Source of the DNA: Sipunculus nudus | Taxonomy: Eukaryota; Annelida; Sipuncula; Golfingiida; Sipunculidae | NCBI GenBank assembly: GCA_026874595.1 | Contig: CM049318.1 | Location: 46,606,456-46,670,455 of the forward strand | Direction: 5' to 3' | DNA length: 64,000 bases | Part shown: positions 18,730 to 29,419 of the stretch, piece after piece | Position numbering within the stretch: the stretch's first letter is position 1 | Layout: each line of letters opens with the position of its first letter | Program-made: the position numbers and the translations under genes | The notes under the pieces: generated by a model | Told to the model about the DNA's origin: nothing | The model's database searches: none | The model's input: only the letters and a program-made list of their open reading frames with translations

Positions 18730-19745
18730 TGATGGACTTTGTTGCATTTTACTGTAGTAAGTTTTTTTTTGCATTGTTAAGACCAAAAAAAAAAGTTTTT
18801 ATATTTTAAATATTTTATCATTTTTTAACATATTTTCAGCACAAATGATAAGAAAATACTTTAATTTACATTATTTAGACTAGAAAAGTTTAATAAATAT
18901 GTTATAATTTATTTAATTCATATAAAAAACGTTTAATTTAATTTAAAACATTGAATGAAATTTTTATATAATCTTTATAAATGCTTTCCGGAAAAGATTT
19001 TGTTTAATTAACTTTCGGTTAGCTGAAAAATCATACTTTTTCTCTATTTTAAGCACAAATGATAAGATAATAAAATAATTTATATTATTTAGACGGAAAA
19101 ATTGAATAAAACCGTTTTATTTTAAATAATTCATATAAGAAAACGTTTTATTTTATTTAAAACATTAAATAAAATGTTTATTTTATCTTTATAAATGACT
19201 TCCGGAAAGATTTTATTTGTTTAATTTACTTCCTGTAAGCTGAAATACCATTCTTTTTTCTATTATTTTAAGCACAAATAATAAGAAAATACTACAATTC
19301 ACAGTAATAAGACCAGAAAAGGACTGTAAAATCATTTTAATTGAAAGAATTCGAGCAATAAACGTTTCATTTTATTTAAAACGTTTGATAAAAACGTAAT
19401 TTATTTTGTATGAATGACTTCCGGTAATCATACTTTTTCACTTTTTAGGCTCAGATCAATAAAAAAATACTACAATTTATATCATTTTGCGTACAAAGTG
19501 TTTTTACTTTTATTTACTTTTATTTATTCTGTCAAACAATTTTTGAAAACGTTTAAAACCAAGTTTCATTTATGACATCCGGTAAGGTTTTTTTTTGCAC
19601 CATTTACTTCCGGTTGCTTAAATATCATACTTTTGCACATGTTATGTTAAGCACAGGTAAACGAAAAAATACCGTAAAACATAAAAATACAATATTATAT
19701 ACAAAAAAAACAATTGTTTTGATACAAATAAAACTGTATATATGT
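18730..19745 (+). repeat. AT-rich tandem repeats (about 200 bp) with ETS-type octamers
   Basis: About five diverged units spaced 180-220 bp, each marked by a sequence like AAGCACAAATGATAAGAAAA (near 18837, 19051, 19270, 19449 and 19648) and each carrying ACTTCCGG or a one-base variant; exact octamers start at 19198, 19417 and 19606, with variants near 18978, 19228 and 19577. No ORF of note. Its position just upstream of the 20-kb gene suggests an enhancer or replication-control region. Confidence 0.7.
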
Positions 19746-19767
19746 TATATTTACTGTGTTGTGAACT

Positions 19768-19956
19768 ACTTCCGGTATGGTGTATACTTGTTCTTTGTAT
19801 GGCATTTCCGGTGGAATGTTCTAGAAACTTTGACTGTGAATTATTTTACTTTACTTCCGGGGGTGATAGGATGTATGAAACGTGCGCTGATTGGTTGATC
19901 GCTATAGTTTCCCTACCTACCCATCCCCACGCCCAGTCCATGTTTAGGTATAAAAG
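19768..19956 (+). promoter_or_regulatory. Promoter of the 20-kb gene: ETS octamers plus TATA box
   Basis: Exact ACTTCCGG at 19768-19775 and 19853-19860, and TATAAAAG at 19949-19956, 48 bases before the first ATG (20004). Same parts as the promoter at 17.04 kb. Confidence 0.55.
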
Positions 19957-20003
19957 TTCATTCCCGCCTGACTTCCCCATTCTCTCCGCTATACATCTGA
20001 GGT

Positions 20004-20411
20004 ATGAGCCAAGCCACTCGTCGTAATGGGAAAGCTGAAGCAACGGATACAGAGTCTGTTGAGACGGTTACGTCTACGGTCACGCATCAGCAAACCACCG
20101 GTAGCAGCAGCAGAACCCACCGTTGCAGACAAGATGGAGATCATCAGTGTTCTCGACGAGATTATGGCCGAAAAAGATGTCGCAGCAGAGCAGCCAAATG
20201 CAGTAGCAGCAAGCGGTACAGACATCGCAGTCACAGCCCACCATGGTCATCAACTCCAAAAGCCGGTCACTACTGGTCACGTGGAAGTCCACCGGTCTTG
20301 TTGATCAGATCTAAGCGAGAAGACAACAGCAGTGGTGCACCCGATGTCGAGCAAACAGCCCCAGACGTCGCCGCCATCACCGCTCTCTCCACCAGTGGTC
20401 CCTGCGGATAG
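20004..20411 (+). CDS. Arg/Ser-rich ORF, first frame of an overlapping pair
   Basis: 135 codons from the first ATG after the TATA box. It is rich in Ser, Thr, Arg and His, with a basic cluster (SSKRYRHRSHSPP, about residue 68) that looks like a nuclear-localisation or RNA/DNA-binding patch. It overlaps a second ORF almost fully in another frame. After its TAG at 20409 the same frame stays open, so the stop may be a lesion in a longer gene. Unknown function; it sits in an unusually GC-rich island compared with the AT-rich host. Confidence 0.4.
   Translation: MSQATRRNGKAEATDTESVETVTSTVTHQQTTGSSSRTHRCRQDGDHQCSRRDYGRKRCRSRAAKCSSSKRYRHRSHSPPWSSTPKAGHYWSRGSPPVLLIRSKREDNSSGAPDVEQTAPDVAAITALSTSGPCG
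20026..20304 (+). CDS. Arg-rich amphipathic ORF, second frame of an overlapping pair
   Basis: 92 codons from the second ATG. It begins with a strongly basic amphipathic helix (MGKLKQRIQSLLRRLRLRSR) and continues with an acidic/aliphatic segment (KMEIISVLDEIMAEKDVAAE). The pair 20004/20026 could be genuine overlapping genes read by leaky scanning, or one real frame and one chance frame. The regular helix followed by a well-formed acidic helix makes this frame look at least as real as the first. Confidence 0.4.
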   Translation: MGKLKQRIQSLLRRLRLRSRISKPPVAAAEPTVADKMEIISVLDEIMAEKDVAAEQPNAVAASGTDIAVTAHHGHQLQKPVTTGHVEVHRSC

Positions 20412-21054
20412 TACCCGAGCACAGACGCCCGATCTCCCATCCCCATAAACTTCGATGTCGTCAGGTATAGTGAGCCACCTGCTTCTCCTCCCACCATTCC
20501 CATGCCTTCCTTTGACCATTGGCTCACCTCTACACCCACATCCACGCCCTTGTGGGGTGGCAGCGGGACCCCCGACTACCACCCACCGGGTTGTTCCGAC
20601 CGCGCCGCCACTACCCCTTCAGCCCCAACCCCGTCTGTGCTTGGTATCAGCAGGGACAAACTCTTTGAAATCATTGAGAGGGAGTACGACGACCTCGCAG
20701 AGCGGCTCTACACAAGCGACGAAAGAGCTGATGAAACTACTGAACTACGGGCGGGGCGTCAGAGCACCGTACGAGAAACTTCCGACTAAACACCAGAAGC
20801 TGGTCCACATCCGGAGCTTCCTTTACCAACATCTGGACGAGATGAGAGCACCGGAAGACAAGCAAATGCTCGTGAAGGCCTGCAGTGCCCTGTGCAGGGA
20901 CCTGTTTCGTTAACGGATTGTGACGTTTTAGAATCTACGCCGTTAAAGGCAGTCATGATGGTACTGGACTTAATACAAGAAGCCACCACGATCGAGGTGG
21001 GGCAATACCAGTTTCATGATAGGAAGCGTATCGTATTGGACTTCGATTTCGCTT
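20412..21054 (+). pseudogene. Unknown C-terminal coding region in two frames
   Basis: One frame is open 20412-20789, with a helical segment SRDKLFEIIEREYDDLAERL near 20650-20710. The other frame is open 20455-20913 and continues in the same style from about 20730 (KLPTKHQKLVHIRSFLYQHL, then APEDKQMLVKACSALCRDLF). A frameshift near 20730 would make these one protein. The first frame is open again 20790-21054, ending in a well-formed segment (VMMVLDLIQEATTIEVGQYQ), so dual-frame use or a spliced product is also possible. No family recognised. Confidence 0.4.
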
Positions 21055-21215
21055 AATAGTATTTAAAGGACAGTTTACACACACGATTTTAGTTAGGTAC
21101 AGGGAAGAACATAGCATCAGATATACACTCCATGTGATTACACACACAAACAACGAAGAACACAGGTGGCATACAGACATAAATAATATATCTTTTAGCT
21201 TTTAGGTTTTATGGA

Positions 21216-21221
21216 ATAAAT
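21216..21221 (+). terminator. Polyadenylation signal of the 20-kb unit
   Basis: AATAAA about 160 bases after the last open frame (21054). With the TATA box at 19949 it frames a transcription unit of about 1.25 kb and gives the rightmost point I would assign to the virus-like element. Confidence 0.5.
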
Positions 21222-21379
21222 TTATTTTTATTCCTTTTACATCACTGTGTTATTAGTATGTTAAAACTGTGGGACAATGAATGTTTCAGTGCTTGAAAGT
21301 ATGAGTGAGTGCTTAAGTGTTTGAAAGAGCCCCAACCCACTTTAGTTCCCGCAAACTCCACCACGGGGTGCCTTAGCTT

Positions 21380-22155
21380 TTGTCCAGGTCTCCCCTCCAG
21401 GTTACCCTAACTTTTGCCCAGTCCTCCTAGTAGATACTTTAACTCCCGAAAAGTCCCAGTGGATATTTTAATTCCCGAAAAATTTCCCCTCCAGGGTGCT
21501 TTAGTTCTTAAAGGAGTCCCAGGAAGAGGGGGTGCTTCCCTCCAGGGTGCTTTAGTTTTTAAAGGAGTCCCAGGAAGGGGGGTGCTTCCCTCCAGGGTGC
21601 TTTAATTTTTAAAGGAGTCCCAGGAAGAGGGCGTGCTTCCCTCCAGGGTGCTATAGATTTTAAAGGAGTCCCAGGAAGAGGGGGTGCTTTAATTCCCGAA
21701 AAGTCCCAGTGGGGGGTGCTTCCCTCCAGGGTGCTATAGATTTTAAAGGAGTCCCAGGAAGAGGGGGTGCTTTAATTCCCGAAAAGTCCCAGTGGGGGGT
21801 GCTTCCCTCCAGGGTGCTATGGATTTTAAAGGAGTCCCAGGAAGAGGGGGTGCTTTAATTCCCGAAAAGTCCCAGTGGGGGGTGCTTCCCTCCAGGGTGC
21901 TATAGATTTTAAAGGAGTCCCAGGAAGAGGGGGTGCTTTAATTCCCGAAAAGTCCCAGTGGGGGGTGCTTCCCTCTGGGGTGCTATAGATTTTAAAGGAG
22001 TCCCAGGAAGGGGGGGTGCTTCCCTCCAGGGTGCTATAGATTTTAAAGGAGTCCCAGTGGGGGAGGGGGTGCTTTAGATTCCCGAAAAATCCCAGTGGGG
22101 GTGCTTTAATTCCCGAAAAGTCCCAGTGGGGGGTGCTTTCATTCCCGAAATGGCC
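21380..22155. repeat. GC-rich minisatellite, period about 83 bp
   Basis: Repeated blocks of TCCCTCCAGGGTGCTATAGA, AAAGGAGTCCCAGGAAGAGG and AATTCCCGAAAAGTCCCAGT, near-identical from about 21640 to 22000 and more diverged at the edges. No credible gene inside. Confidence 0.9.
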
Positions 22156-22284
22156 TTAACACCCGGTTACCAGTAGAGAGCTCTCCGTCAAAGACTAGCA
22201 CCGCGTCTCCCGGTCAACCGCCAGGGGGGCCCCCCACCCCTCCCACCCAGTCCGCATTTTTGTCCTCCCAGCGATTCACGACGG

Positions 22285-22560
22285 CACTTATTCATGACTC
22301 TTCTCAGTATGTCACTTATTAATGGTTTTGGCACTTATTCATGACTTTTTGGCACTTATTCATGACTCTACTAAGGATGGCACTTATTCATGGTTTTGGC
22401 ACTTATTCATGACTTTTTGGCACTTATTCATGACTCTACTAAGGATGGCACTTATTCATGGTTTTGGCACTTATTCATGACTTTTTGGCACTTATTCATG
22501 ACTAAAAATGGCACTAATTAATGGTTTTGGCACTTATTAATGACTTTTTGGCACTTACAT
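22285..22560. repeat. Minisatellite of GGCACTTATTCATGA units
   Basis: The word GGCACTTATTCATG recurs about every 20-25 bases, grouped into a higher-order unit of about 68 bp (with CTCTACTAAGGAT spacers). Confidence 0.9.
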
Positions 22561-22744
22561 AATATAGCACTACTGTTATTTCTTATCCTATAGCTGCTAT
22601 AAATTCAACTGCTATTATAAAAAACGAAACCGAAACTGGGCACTCTTGTATTATTCCGCGTTTCATAAGTTTTATAGGAGAATTCCAGCCATTTCTGTTT
22701 TATTACAGAATGAACTAGTAAATAGAGTGCCAGCCTTGGCGTAC

Positions 22745-22760
22745 GGGGGGGGGGGGGGGG
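22745..22760. repeat. Homopolymer of 16 G
   Basis: Sixteen consecutive G on the plus strand; length in an assembly is unreliable. Confidence 0.9.
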
Positions 22761-22844
22761 TCTCGTAATTTGTCGCCATCTGTTGTCAATATAATGAACT
22801 ATCACAGATTAAGTCCGACAGGGGGCGCAACCTTCAGTCATGTG

Positions 22845-22962
22845 AGTCTATCTTGATTTCTGATTGGACTTTTTGAAACACCATTGCGGGAGATTCAAGT
22901 CAAGTTGAATCTGCTGTCCAGTTGTTGGGTCCAAGGCTCGTAGAAAAAGTTTAGTTATTTAG
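22845..22962 (+). promoter_or_regulatory. Possible RACGAP1 promoter and non-coding first exon
   Basis: GATTGG (inverted CCAAT box) near 22860 is followed 6-10 bases later by TTTTTGAAA, which contains the cell-cycle CHR core TTTGAA, then GCGGGAG and a transcribed-looking stretch ending at a good splice donor (AG/GTAAGT at 22963). CCAAT plus CHR elements are the usual arrangement of G2/M genes such as RACGAP1. The first coding exon at 32,720 has a splice acceptor before its ATG, so an upstream non-coding exon is required. Assignment is inference. Confidence 0.25.
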
Positions 22963-23294
22963 GTAAGTAGCAAATTTTCCGGTGTTAAATGATGTTGTTT
23001 AACAAAATGTCTATTGACATGTTCTTGTGTTAGATACAGCCGACAGTTGCATATTATTATTATTATTACTTGAGTGAAGCCACATTGAATATGGCCGGGC
23101 GCCCACTGGCACTAATGAGTATAGTATAGTCTATACTTAGTCCCGAAACGACCCGTCCGTTCCTCATCCCGTGTCCATATGATTTTTCGCGATTATCCCT
23201 ACATAAGACAAACTTGTCAAACAAAATTTGCACCAAAGGCATAAAGAGGCAAAAGCGTAATTTTTAGTACCTTACCTTCTAACGATATAAATAA

Positions 23295-23400
23295 TTTTAT
23301 GGAAGTGCTTATTTCCACTCCCCCAGTGAGTGGAAATAAGGGATGCTTATTTCCACTCCCCCCGGAAGTTTAAATAAAGAATACTTATTTCCACACCCTG
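23295..23400. repeat. Hairpin-forming repeat, CTTATTTCCACTCCCCC type (copy 1)
   Basis: Alternating CTTATTTCCACTCCCCC and its complement GGGAGTGGAAATAAG form short stem-loops. A second copy lies at 29,319-29,418. Confidence 0.7.
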
Positions 23401-23837
23401 TATATATTATAGAAATGTTAAATGTTTTTAAGTTAAGAAATCCACTTTCATCAGCCATGTAGGCCGTATAGAATATAATAGAAGATGGTCATTTGTCTAA
23501 CCTTTTATGTCAAACACTGGTGACAACAGTCTTATTATTACTCTTACATGTATGCATCCTATGTTTCCGTTTAGTTTTAGTTTTTCATTCAAGCAAAGTT
23601 CACTTATTTTGACACCACCATTGAAATTGTTTTGGATAAAATCAGCTAGTGGTGGGATAATTTTATGAAGTTGCGAACCAGAGTGTATGGTCCTGTGCAA
23701 CTGTCTAGACTTTACCTGTACACTTAGCCAAGACCTGACAGCACTAGTCTAGGCAAATGGAGACACAGACTCTACTGTGACTGGCCCTACTGATGAGGTG
23801 CTAACCATCAACTGATAAGGAAATGTGTTGTTAAAAG

Positions 23838-24190
23838 GGTCTGACTAAATACCCCAACGGACCCAAACGTACCCCAACGGGCCCAAACGGACCTATGAAT
23901 TACCCCAACAGAACTAAGAATAACCCCAAAGGACCTGTTTATTACTCCATCGGATCAATTGGTTATATTATTAAGTGTATATGTAAATTGTCTAATCATA
24001 AAAAAAAATGGAAAATAACCCCGATGGGACTAGGAATGACCCCCAACAGACCTGTTGGTTATATTAACTTATTATTGAGTGGAAATAAATTGTCTAATGA
24101 TATAAAAAAAGTAGAAAATAACCCCAACAGGACTAGGAATGACCCCAACGGACCTGTTAATTACCCCAATGGACCAATTGGTTGTATTTA
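23838..24190 (+). repeat. ACCCCAACGG-type degenerate repeat (copy 1)
   Basis: Short degenerate units like ACCCCAACGGACC separated by AT-rich stretches; preceded by GGGTCTGACTAAATACC. An inverted copy lies at 28,610-28,803. Confidence 0.7.
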
Positions 24191-27100
24191 AATTTAACAT
24201 CCTTTATTAACCTGTATTGAATAGATCCTAAATTGTTGCTAAAAAAATGAGAAGGGTTCATTCACAGCTTACACGCATATATACACGAAAAACGTCAGGA
24301 CTGTGAATCATGTTTTAATTATCATTGTCAGCTCATAATAATGCATTAATAAAAGTGGTAAATCTCCTTATTTATAAAGGTTAAAAATATATCCAGATGC
24401 AATAAAAGGAGCCAAACAGAACATAACTATTAAAAGCAATATCCATAATACAGTCATCCATGCATATTACACATGAGGATGAGTTTATGTTGTTAAATGG
24501 CCAAGTATATTTCCAACTTGATTGTCCTTCTTAGATAACAGAGCCACAGATAACAGAGTCTACTCAACCCTGGCATTAACTTGCATACATATACACAACA
24601 TATATATGGGCACTTTTACACAAAAGGTTGAGTGATTAGTCTCACTGGGGAGTAAAAACTGAATACCTAACAGAGCAATATTAAGTTTACCCCTGAAAAG
24701 GTATATATCTTAGCTAAAGGAAACTGTTTAGTATACAATTTTACCTATGAACTAATAAAAGTTACATTGAATTCAGAAATTCAAACATTCCATATTTTTA
24801 CAATAATCTTTTTCTCTTCACAGCCCTACATAATTTAAATTTTTGCTCATTGGTTTGTTCTAATGTCTTTATCAGATGTATTTGATCATGCCCTAAGTGC
24901 ATGGTAAAAAAAATCTGCAATCACATTTGTTTGTTTTATGAAATTTTCATATTTTTATAAAAATTTAACAGTGCATTTTAATTATGATTAAAGGAAGTAT
25001 GCTGTCAGTCTTTATTCTGACACTGCTCTGGTCAATTAGTAACAGAAATGGTGAGAGAAGTTGTTCAGCTGTACAGAGTTCAAGAAATCAGGAAATATGT
25101 TGATGCCTTAGTCTGTTGTCACTTGATTTATATGATAACGGTTTTTACCAACATTTGTACTGGAGAGGACATTATTTTAACATGCACTATGGAAGAATTC
25201 AAAAGGAATATTTTTGTTCCTTCTCTCTCTTGTATTGTTCATGGACCTCTTGAACATAAAGTGAATCAGTGTCCACCTCATTTTCCAGAGGCAAGTTCAT
25301 CTGCAACTATTTGGACCTTGTGGTTAAAGGAGCACAAAATAGACATACCCAAGTATCAGTTATTAAGTATAATGTAAGTCAATTATGACTCCATGATATT
25401 AAATGACACTTAAAGCGAGATTATAAATATTGAATGGCTTGTACCTTTTGCTTTGTTGAAAAAAATTAAATCCAGACAAAATATTTTTAACAAAAATTTG
25501 GAGAAATGGTCATCTTTAAAATTAAATATTTCACAGATTTTTAATCAGAAGCAGTTTTGTTCACAATCTGTAATGCAAATATAATTTGTTTTTTTTTGCA
25601 CTCATGCTTTATTTCCAACACATTTACTTTGAATATCAACATCTATCAACTTATTTTACAACATACATTAAACAATTGGTTCATAGACAACATAGCTCTC
25701 CTGAATGAAATATAAACAAAATGTTTATCGTAGACCTGGGGAAAATATCCATATATATATATTCATTTATTCAAAATTTGGGACATACGGTACATTTTTG
25801 TATCATGTGATAACTACAGATATGGGAACAGTTGTGGAAATGGACATTTCAGTTGCTTTTGACTTTTTACTTGTGAGGATTTTACCATTAAATTTGAATT
25901 TAAAATATAAAAACAACTTTTCTGAGACTTAGATAAACTGGAACCAGAAAATTAAGCTTTTGCAAGAAGGCAATGTTGATATCATTGTTTTCATAGACTT
26001 TGAGACTTGGTAAAATGGATGGAAAAATAAAAGCACGTTGTCAAAGACCAAGTTCACATGATGCCTTCACACTAACCACCCCCAGCCCCAACACTGATAA
26101 CTGTGTCATTTAAAATGTGTACCAGCAATTTGGAAGACCATAGTTTCAAAAGCTGTTTTACCAAACTCTTTGGTTTCACAAGTTGTTGACTTTTTCATGA
26201 GGCAAAAGTATCGGCAAATATGATTGTAGTTGCTCTCATGAAGTAATGATTCATAGCTGGTGAGATGGCAAGGAAACAAAAAGCACTGGTATTTTTATAA
26301 GAATTATCTTTGGCCAAAACAATTTGGGTTGATTCGTCAGCAATAAAATCATCAATATGGCACAGTAACATAAAATATGTGACATGAAGAGAGTTAATGA
26401 TCCAGATAATGAAATGTTAGATTTTGGTAAAAATGAAAATTTGGGCTGTTCGACTTTTTCTACCGGTCTAATTTGGTAAAGAATCTTAATATGTATGTGG
26501 TTCTAGTTAAAAACAGATACTATTTCTACCGGTCTAATTTGGTAAAGAATCTTAATATGTATGTGGTTCTAGTTAAAAACAGATACAATTACACATTTTT
26601 TTTAATACCCAAAGAATTAGATGAAGGGGTCTATGTAGTAAACTGCATGGTATTTATTAAAATTAAAAGTAAGCAGGTTAGGTATCCACAGTGATTGAAA
26701 GCTTCAAGAACTACCGTGCAAATCTGAAAGACTGTAGGGTTGTACATTTGACACTTTTATCCCGTGTTAAAAAAATGTCCTCTCCAGTACATTTAAGTAA
26801 CCCAAAATTAAAGTCTGCTACTGTCACAATTTACATGCAGTTATTGCAGGTATGCTTTTTGTCTGCTTCTCACTTCTGTACAAAGAAGGAACATGTAAAA
26901 GAAAGGCTTTATCATGAATTCATCAATGAAGATTCATCACTCTAAACATTGGTATGACAATGAATGGAGTTACATGCTAATTTATATATATAATGAGCCA
27001 AACTACCTCCCTAAACCAGTCAGTCTATTTATATATATCGCTAGGACAAACTTGAAGTAAATATTAAGCTTACTTGGAGAAGTATTCCTCTAGCCTGCCT

Positions 27101-28440
27101 CATGTTAAAAATGATTGTACTGGAGAGGACATTTTAACAGATACACTCATTGCTAAACTGGCCACAGAATATTAGATGGTATACAATGCAAACACCAGGG
27201 AATTTATCTTCCTAGCTACCTGTTACATATAAACTAAAATAGGCTTTAATTTCTACATTAAAGTGAATTTTATCTGTATGTACTTGAGAGGACAATTTTT
27301 TTAACAGGCATATACCAGGTAAACAAGTGCCAAATCATCCCGGTCAGGACACACATACCCAGCCCTTAGTTACCAAAACATGATTAGATATAATACTGGC
27401 TGTTTAAAGCAGGATTTTGTTTTGTGACATGAGAATTACATTTCTTGTGAGGATGCAATGTACTGGAGAGGACAGGTCCCAGCAAAATTTTTTAACCAAT
27501 TATGAAACTGAAGGATATTGATTGGATAATTTTAACCACCACTATGAAAGTCATGAAACTTGGAGCACATGTAGTTTACATGTTACAGCATGTGCTGTGA
27601 TTAGAATATTTCTGTTCTGGTGAACAAATTTCAGTCATATTTACATTAAATTTTTCCATTTTTGTGAGTGAGACTCCAAAATTTGATGAAAATTACACTT
27701 AAATGGCCAAAACTTCTTAAAAAATTGGCTTAGAGTTATAAAATATTCTGTGTTTATAGAGGTTGGTGTGGCCGTTACAAATATGATAATATGTATCATA
27801 TTTTCAGCCACAAAACTTACCTGTGAACCATTGTTTATCAATTTTTCATATCCAACCTTTAGTGTGAAAGTGCCCATATAACAATTCATAATTATGACTC
27901 GTTTGTGAGAAAAGGGATATGTTCAAATAAGCTGTCAAGGATGTTTTTCAGGTGTGACAGGATCAAAGTTATAGTCATTTTGTGGTTGTCTTTATTGGAC
28001 TATTATCACTGTTATCAAGAAGAAAGATATTTTGTTTGATAAAGGGTAATATGTGATAAAAGAATATTTGATGTAACGTTTTGTAATAACTTCAAGATAA
28101 TATTTAAAATATAGTTTACCCACGTGCTTTCAAGTATTTCTATTTTGTGTCAAAACAATAATTCAGCAAATGTTTCAAGGCCTGATACTACAAACATATA
28201 CGTACAATGTTCATATATGATGATGACAGCCCCTTTTGACATTCCATAAGAGAAAAGTACATAAATTTTAACATTATGTAATGATATATTATCTTGAGTG
28301 TAGCTATCATGCACTTATATATATATGAGAACCAGACTAGATATATTTTGTTTGCAGTTTTCCTTTAAAAATTTAACTAGTTGACCTTTCTAATTCTAGC
28401 ATGACTGAAACTTTAAGTGAACCATACCTCTATATATTAT
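24191..28440. other. AT-rich non-coding stretch
   Basis: No supported gene. ORFs at 25048-25377 and 26473-26945 have no recognisable domain. Contents noted: four copies of a word close to TGTACTGGAGAGGACA (about 25158, 27116, 27285, 27464) and a 64-bp tandem duplication at 26459-26586. Confidence 0.5.
26459..26586. repeat. 64-bp tandem duplication
   Basis: Two near-identical copies beginning TTTCTACCGGTCTAATTTGG. Confidence 0.85.
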
Positions 28441-28557
28441 ATTTTTTTAAAGTAACTGAATGTAATTAATTACTTTGCCAAAGTAATTGTAATTTAATCA
28501 TAACTTTGTAAAATTAAAGTAATTTGTAATTGTAATTGGGATTTTTGGAAGTAATTG

Positions 28558-28560
<3 letters not shown>

Positions 28561-28600
<40 letters not shown>
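28561..28600. repeat. AT microsatellite
   Basis: About 18 consecutive AT units, preceded by a TAATT-rich degenerate stretch from about 28445. Confidence 0.9.
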
Positions 28601-28602
<2 letters not shown>

Positions 28603-28609
28603 GTTTTTA

Positions 28610-28803
28610 TGATTAGACAACTGATATATACACTCAATAATTATGTTAATATAACCAATTGTTTCGTTTAAGCAATAAACTGGTCTATTGGGGTCATTCA
28701 TAGTTTCGTTAGGGTAATTCATAGGTCTGTTGGGGTCCGTTTGGGTCAGTTGGGGTATGTTTGGGTACATTTGGGTCCGTTGGGGTATTTAGTCAGACCC
28801 TTG
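28610..28803 (-). repeat. ACCCCAACGG-type degenerate repeat (copy 2, inverted)
   Basis: Read on the minus strand it starts GGGTCTGACTAAATACCCC and continues with the same ACCCCAAC units as 23,838-24,190. Confidence 0.7.
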
Positions 28804-29090
28804 TCAAAACAATTCACACCCTATTTGAGCTACTGAAAGCTTGTACCCATGCCTAATATATAAACTTATACAATTATGAAACAAACTGATTTACAAATGT
28901 AACTATTTGCAGAAAAAAAAACATTTTATTTGTCTTTAAAAATCTGGCCTGAAATTTGAATGTAAGTAAATTGCAAGTTTTACTCAAGTGAATCATATAT
29001 ATTTAAAATTATGTTTAATACAGTATCAATCTCACTTTAAAATGCATTTCAATGTAAAAACTTAAACCTTTTTTAAGTGCACACATGTAA

Positions 29091-29093
<3 letters not shown>

Positions 29094-29152
<59 letters not shown>
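29094..29152. repeat. AT microsatellite
   Basis: About 29 AT units; the minus-strand ORFs reading into it are artefacts. Confidence 0.9.
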
Positions 29153-29155
<3 letters not shown>

Positions 29156-29318
29156 CCTAATGTCCAAATATTGTACAGTATAATGCACACTCACTGAATA
29201 TCTTTGAACAAGAATTACTGGTAATATATAGACTTGCTTATTTATAAGTGAAATAGACTGAAAAACACTTGGTGACTTTTTTCCCAAAATACTTATACAC
29301 TGCACCAGCCTTTACCGT

Positions 29319-29418
29319 GAGGGGGAGTGGAAATAAGCATCCCTTATTTCCACTCCCCCAAGGGGAGTTGAAATAAGCTTTCTTTATTTCCACTCCCCCA
29401 AGGGGAATGGAAATAAGG
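29319..29418. repeat. Hairpin-forming repeat, CTTATTTCCACTCCCCC type (copy 2)
   Basis: Three alternations of GGGGAGTGGAAATAAG and its complement, matching 23,295-23,400. Confidence 0.7.
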
Positions 29419-29419
29419 C

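Noticed and set aside
25048-25377. 109-codon ORF
   Set aside because: No recognisable motif, no promoter, typical chance ORF length for this much sequence.
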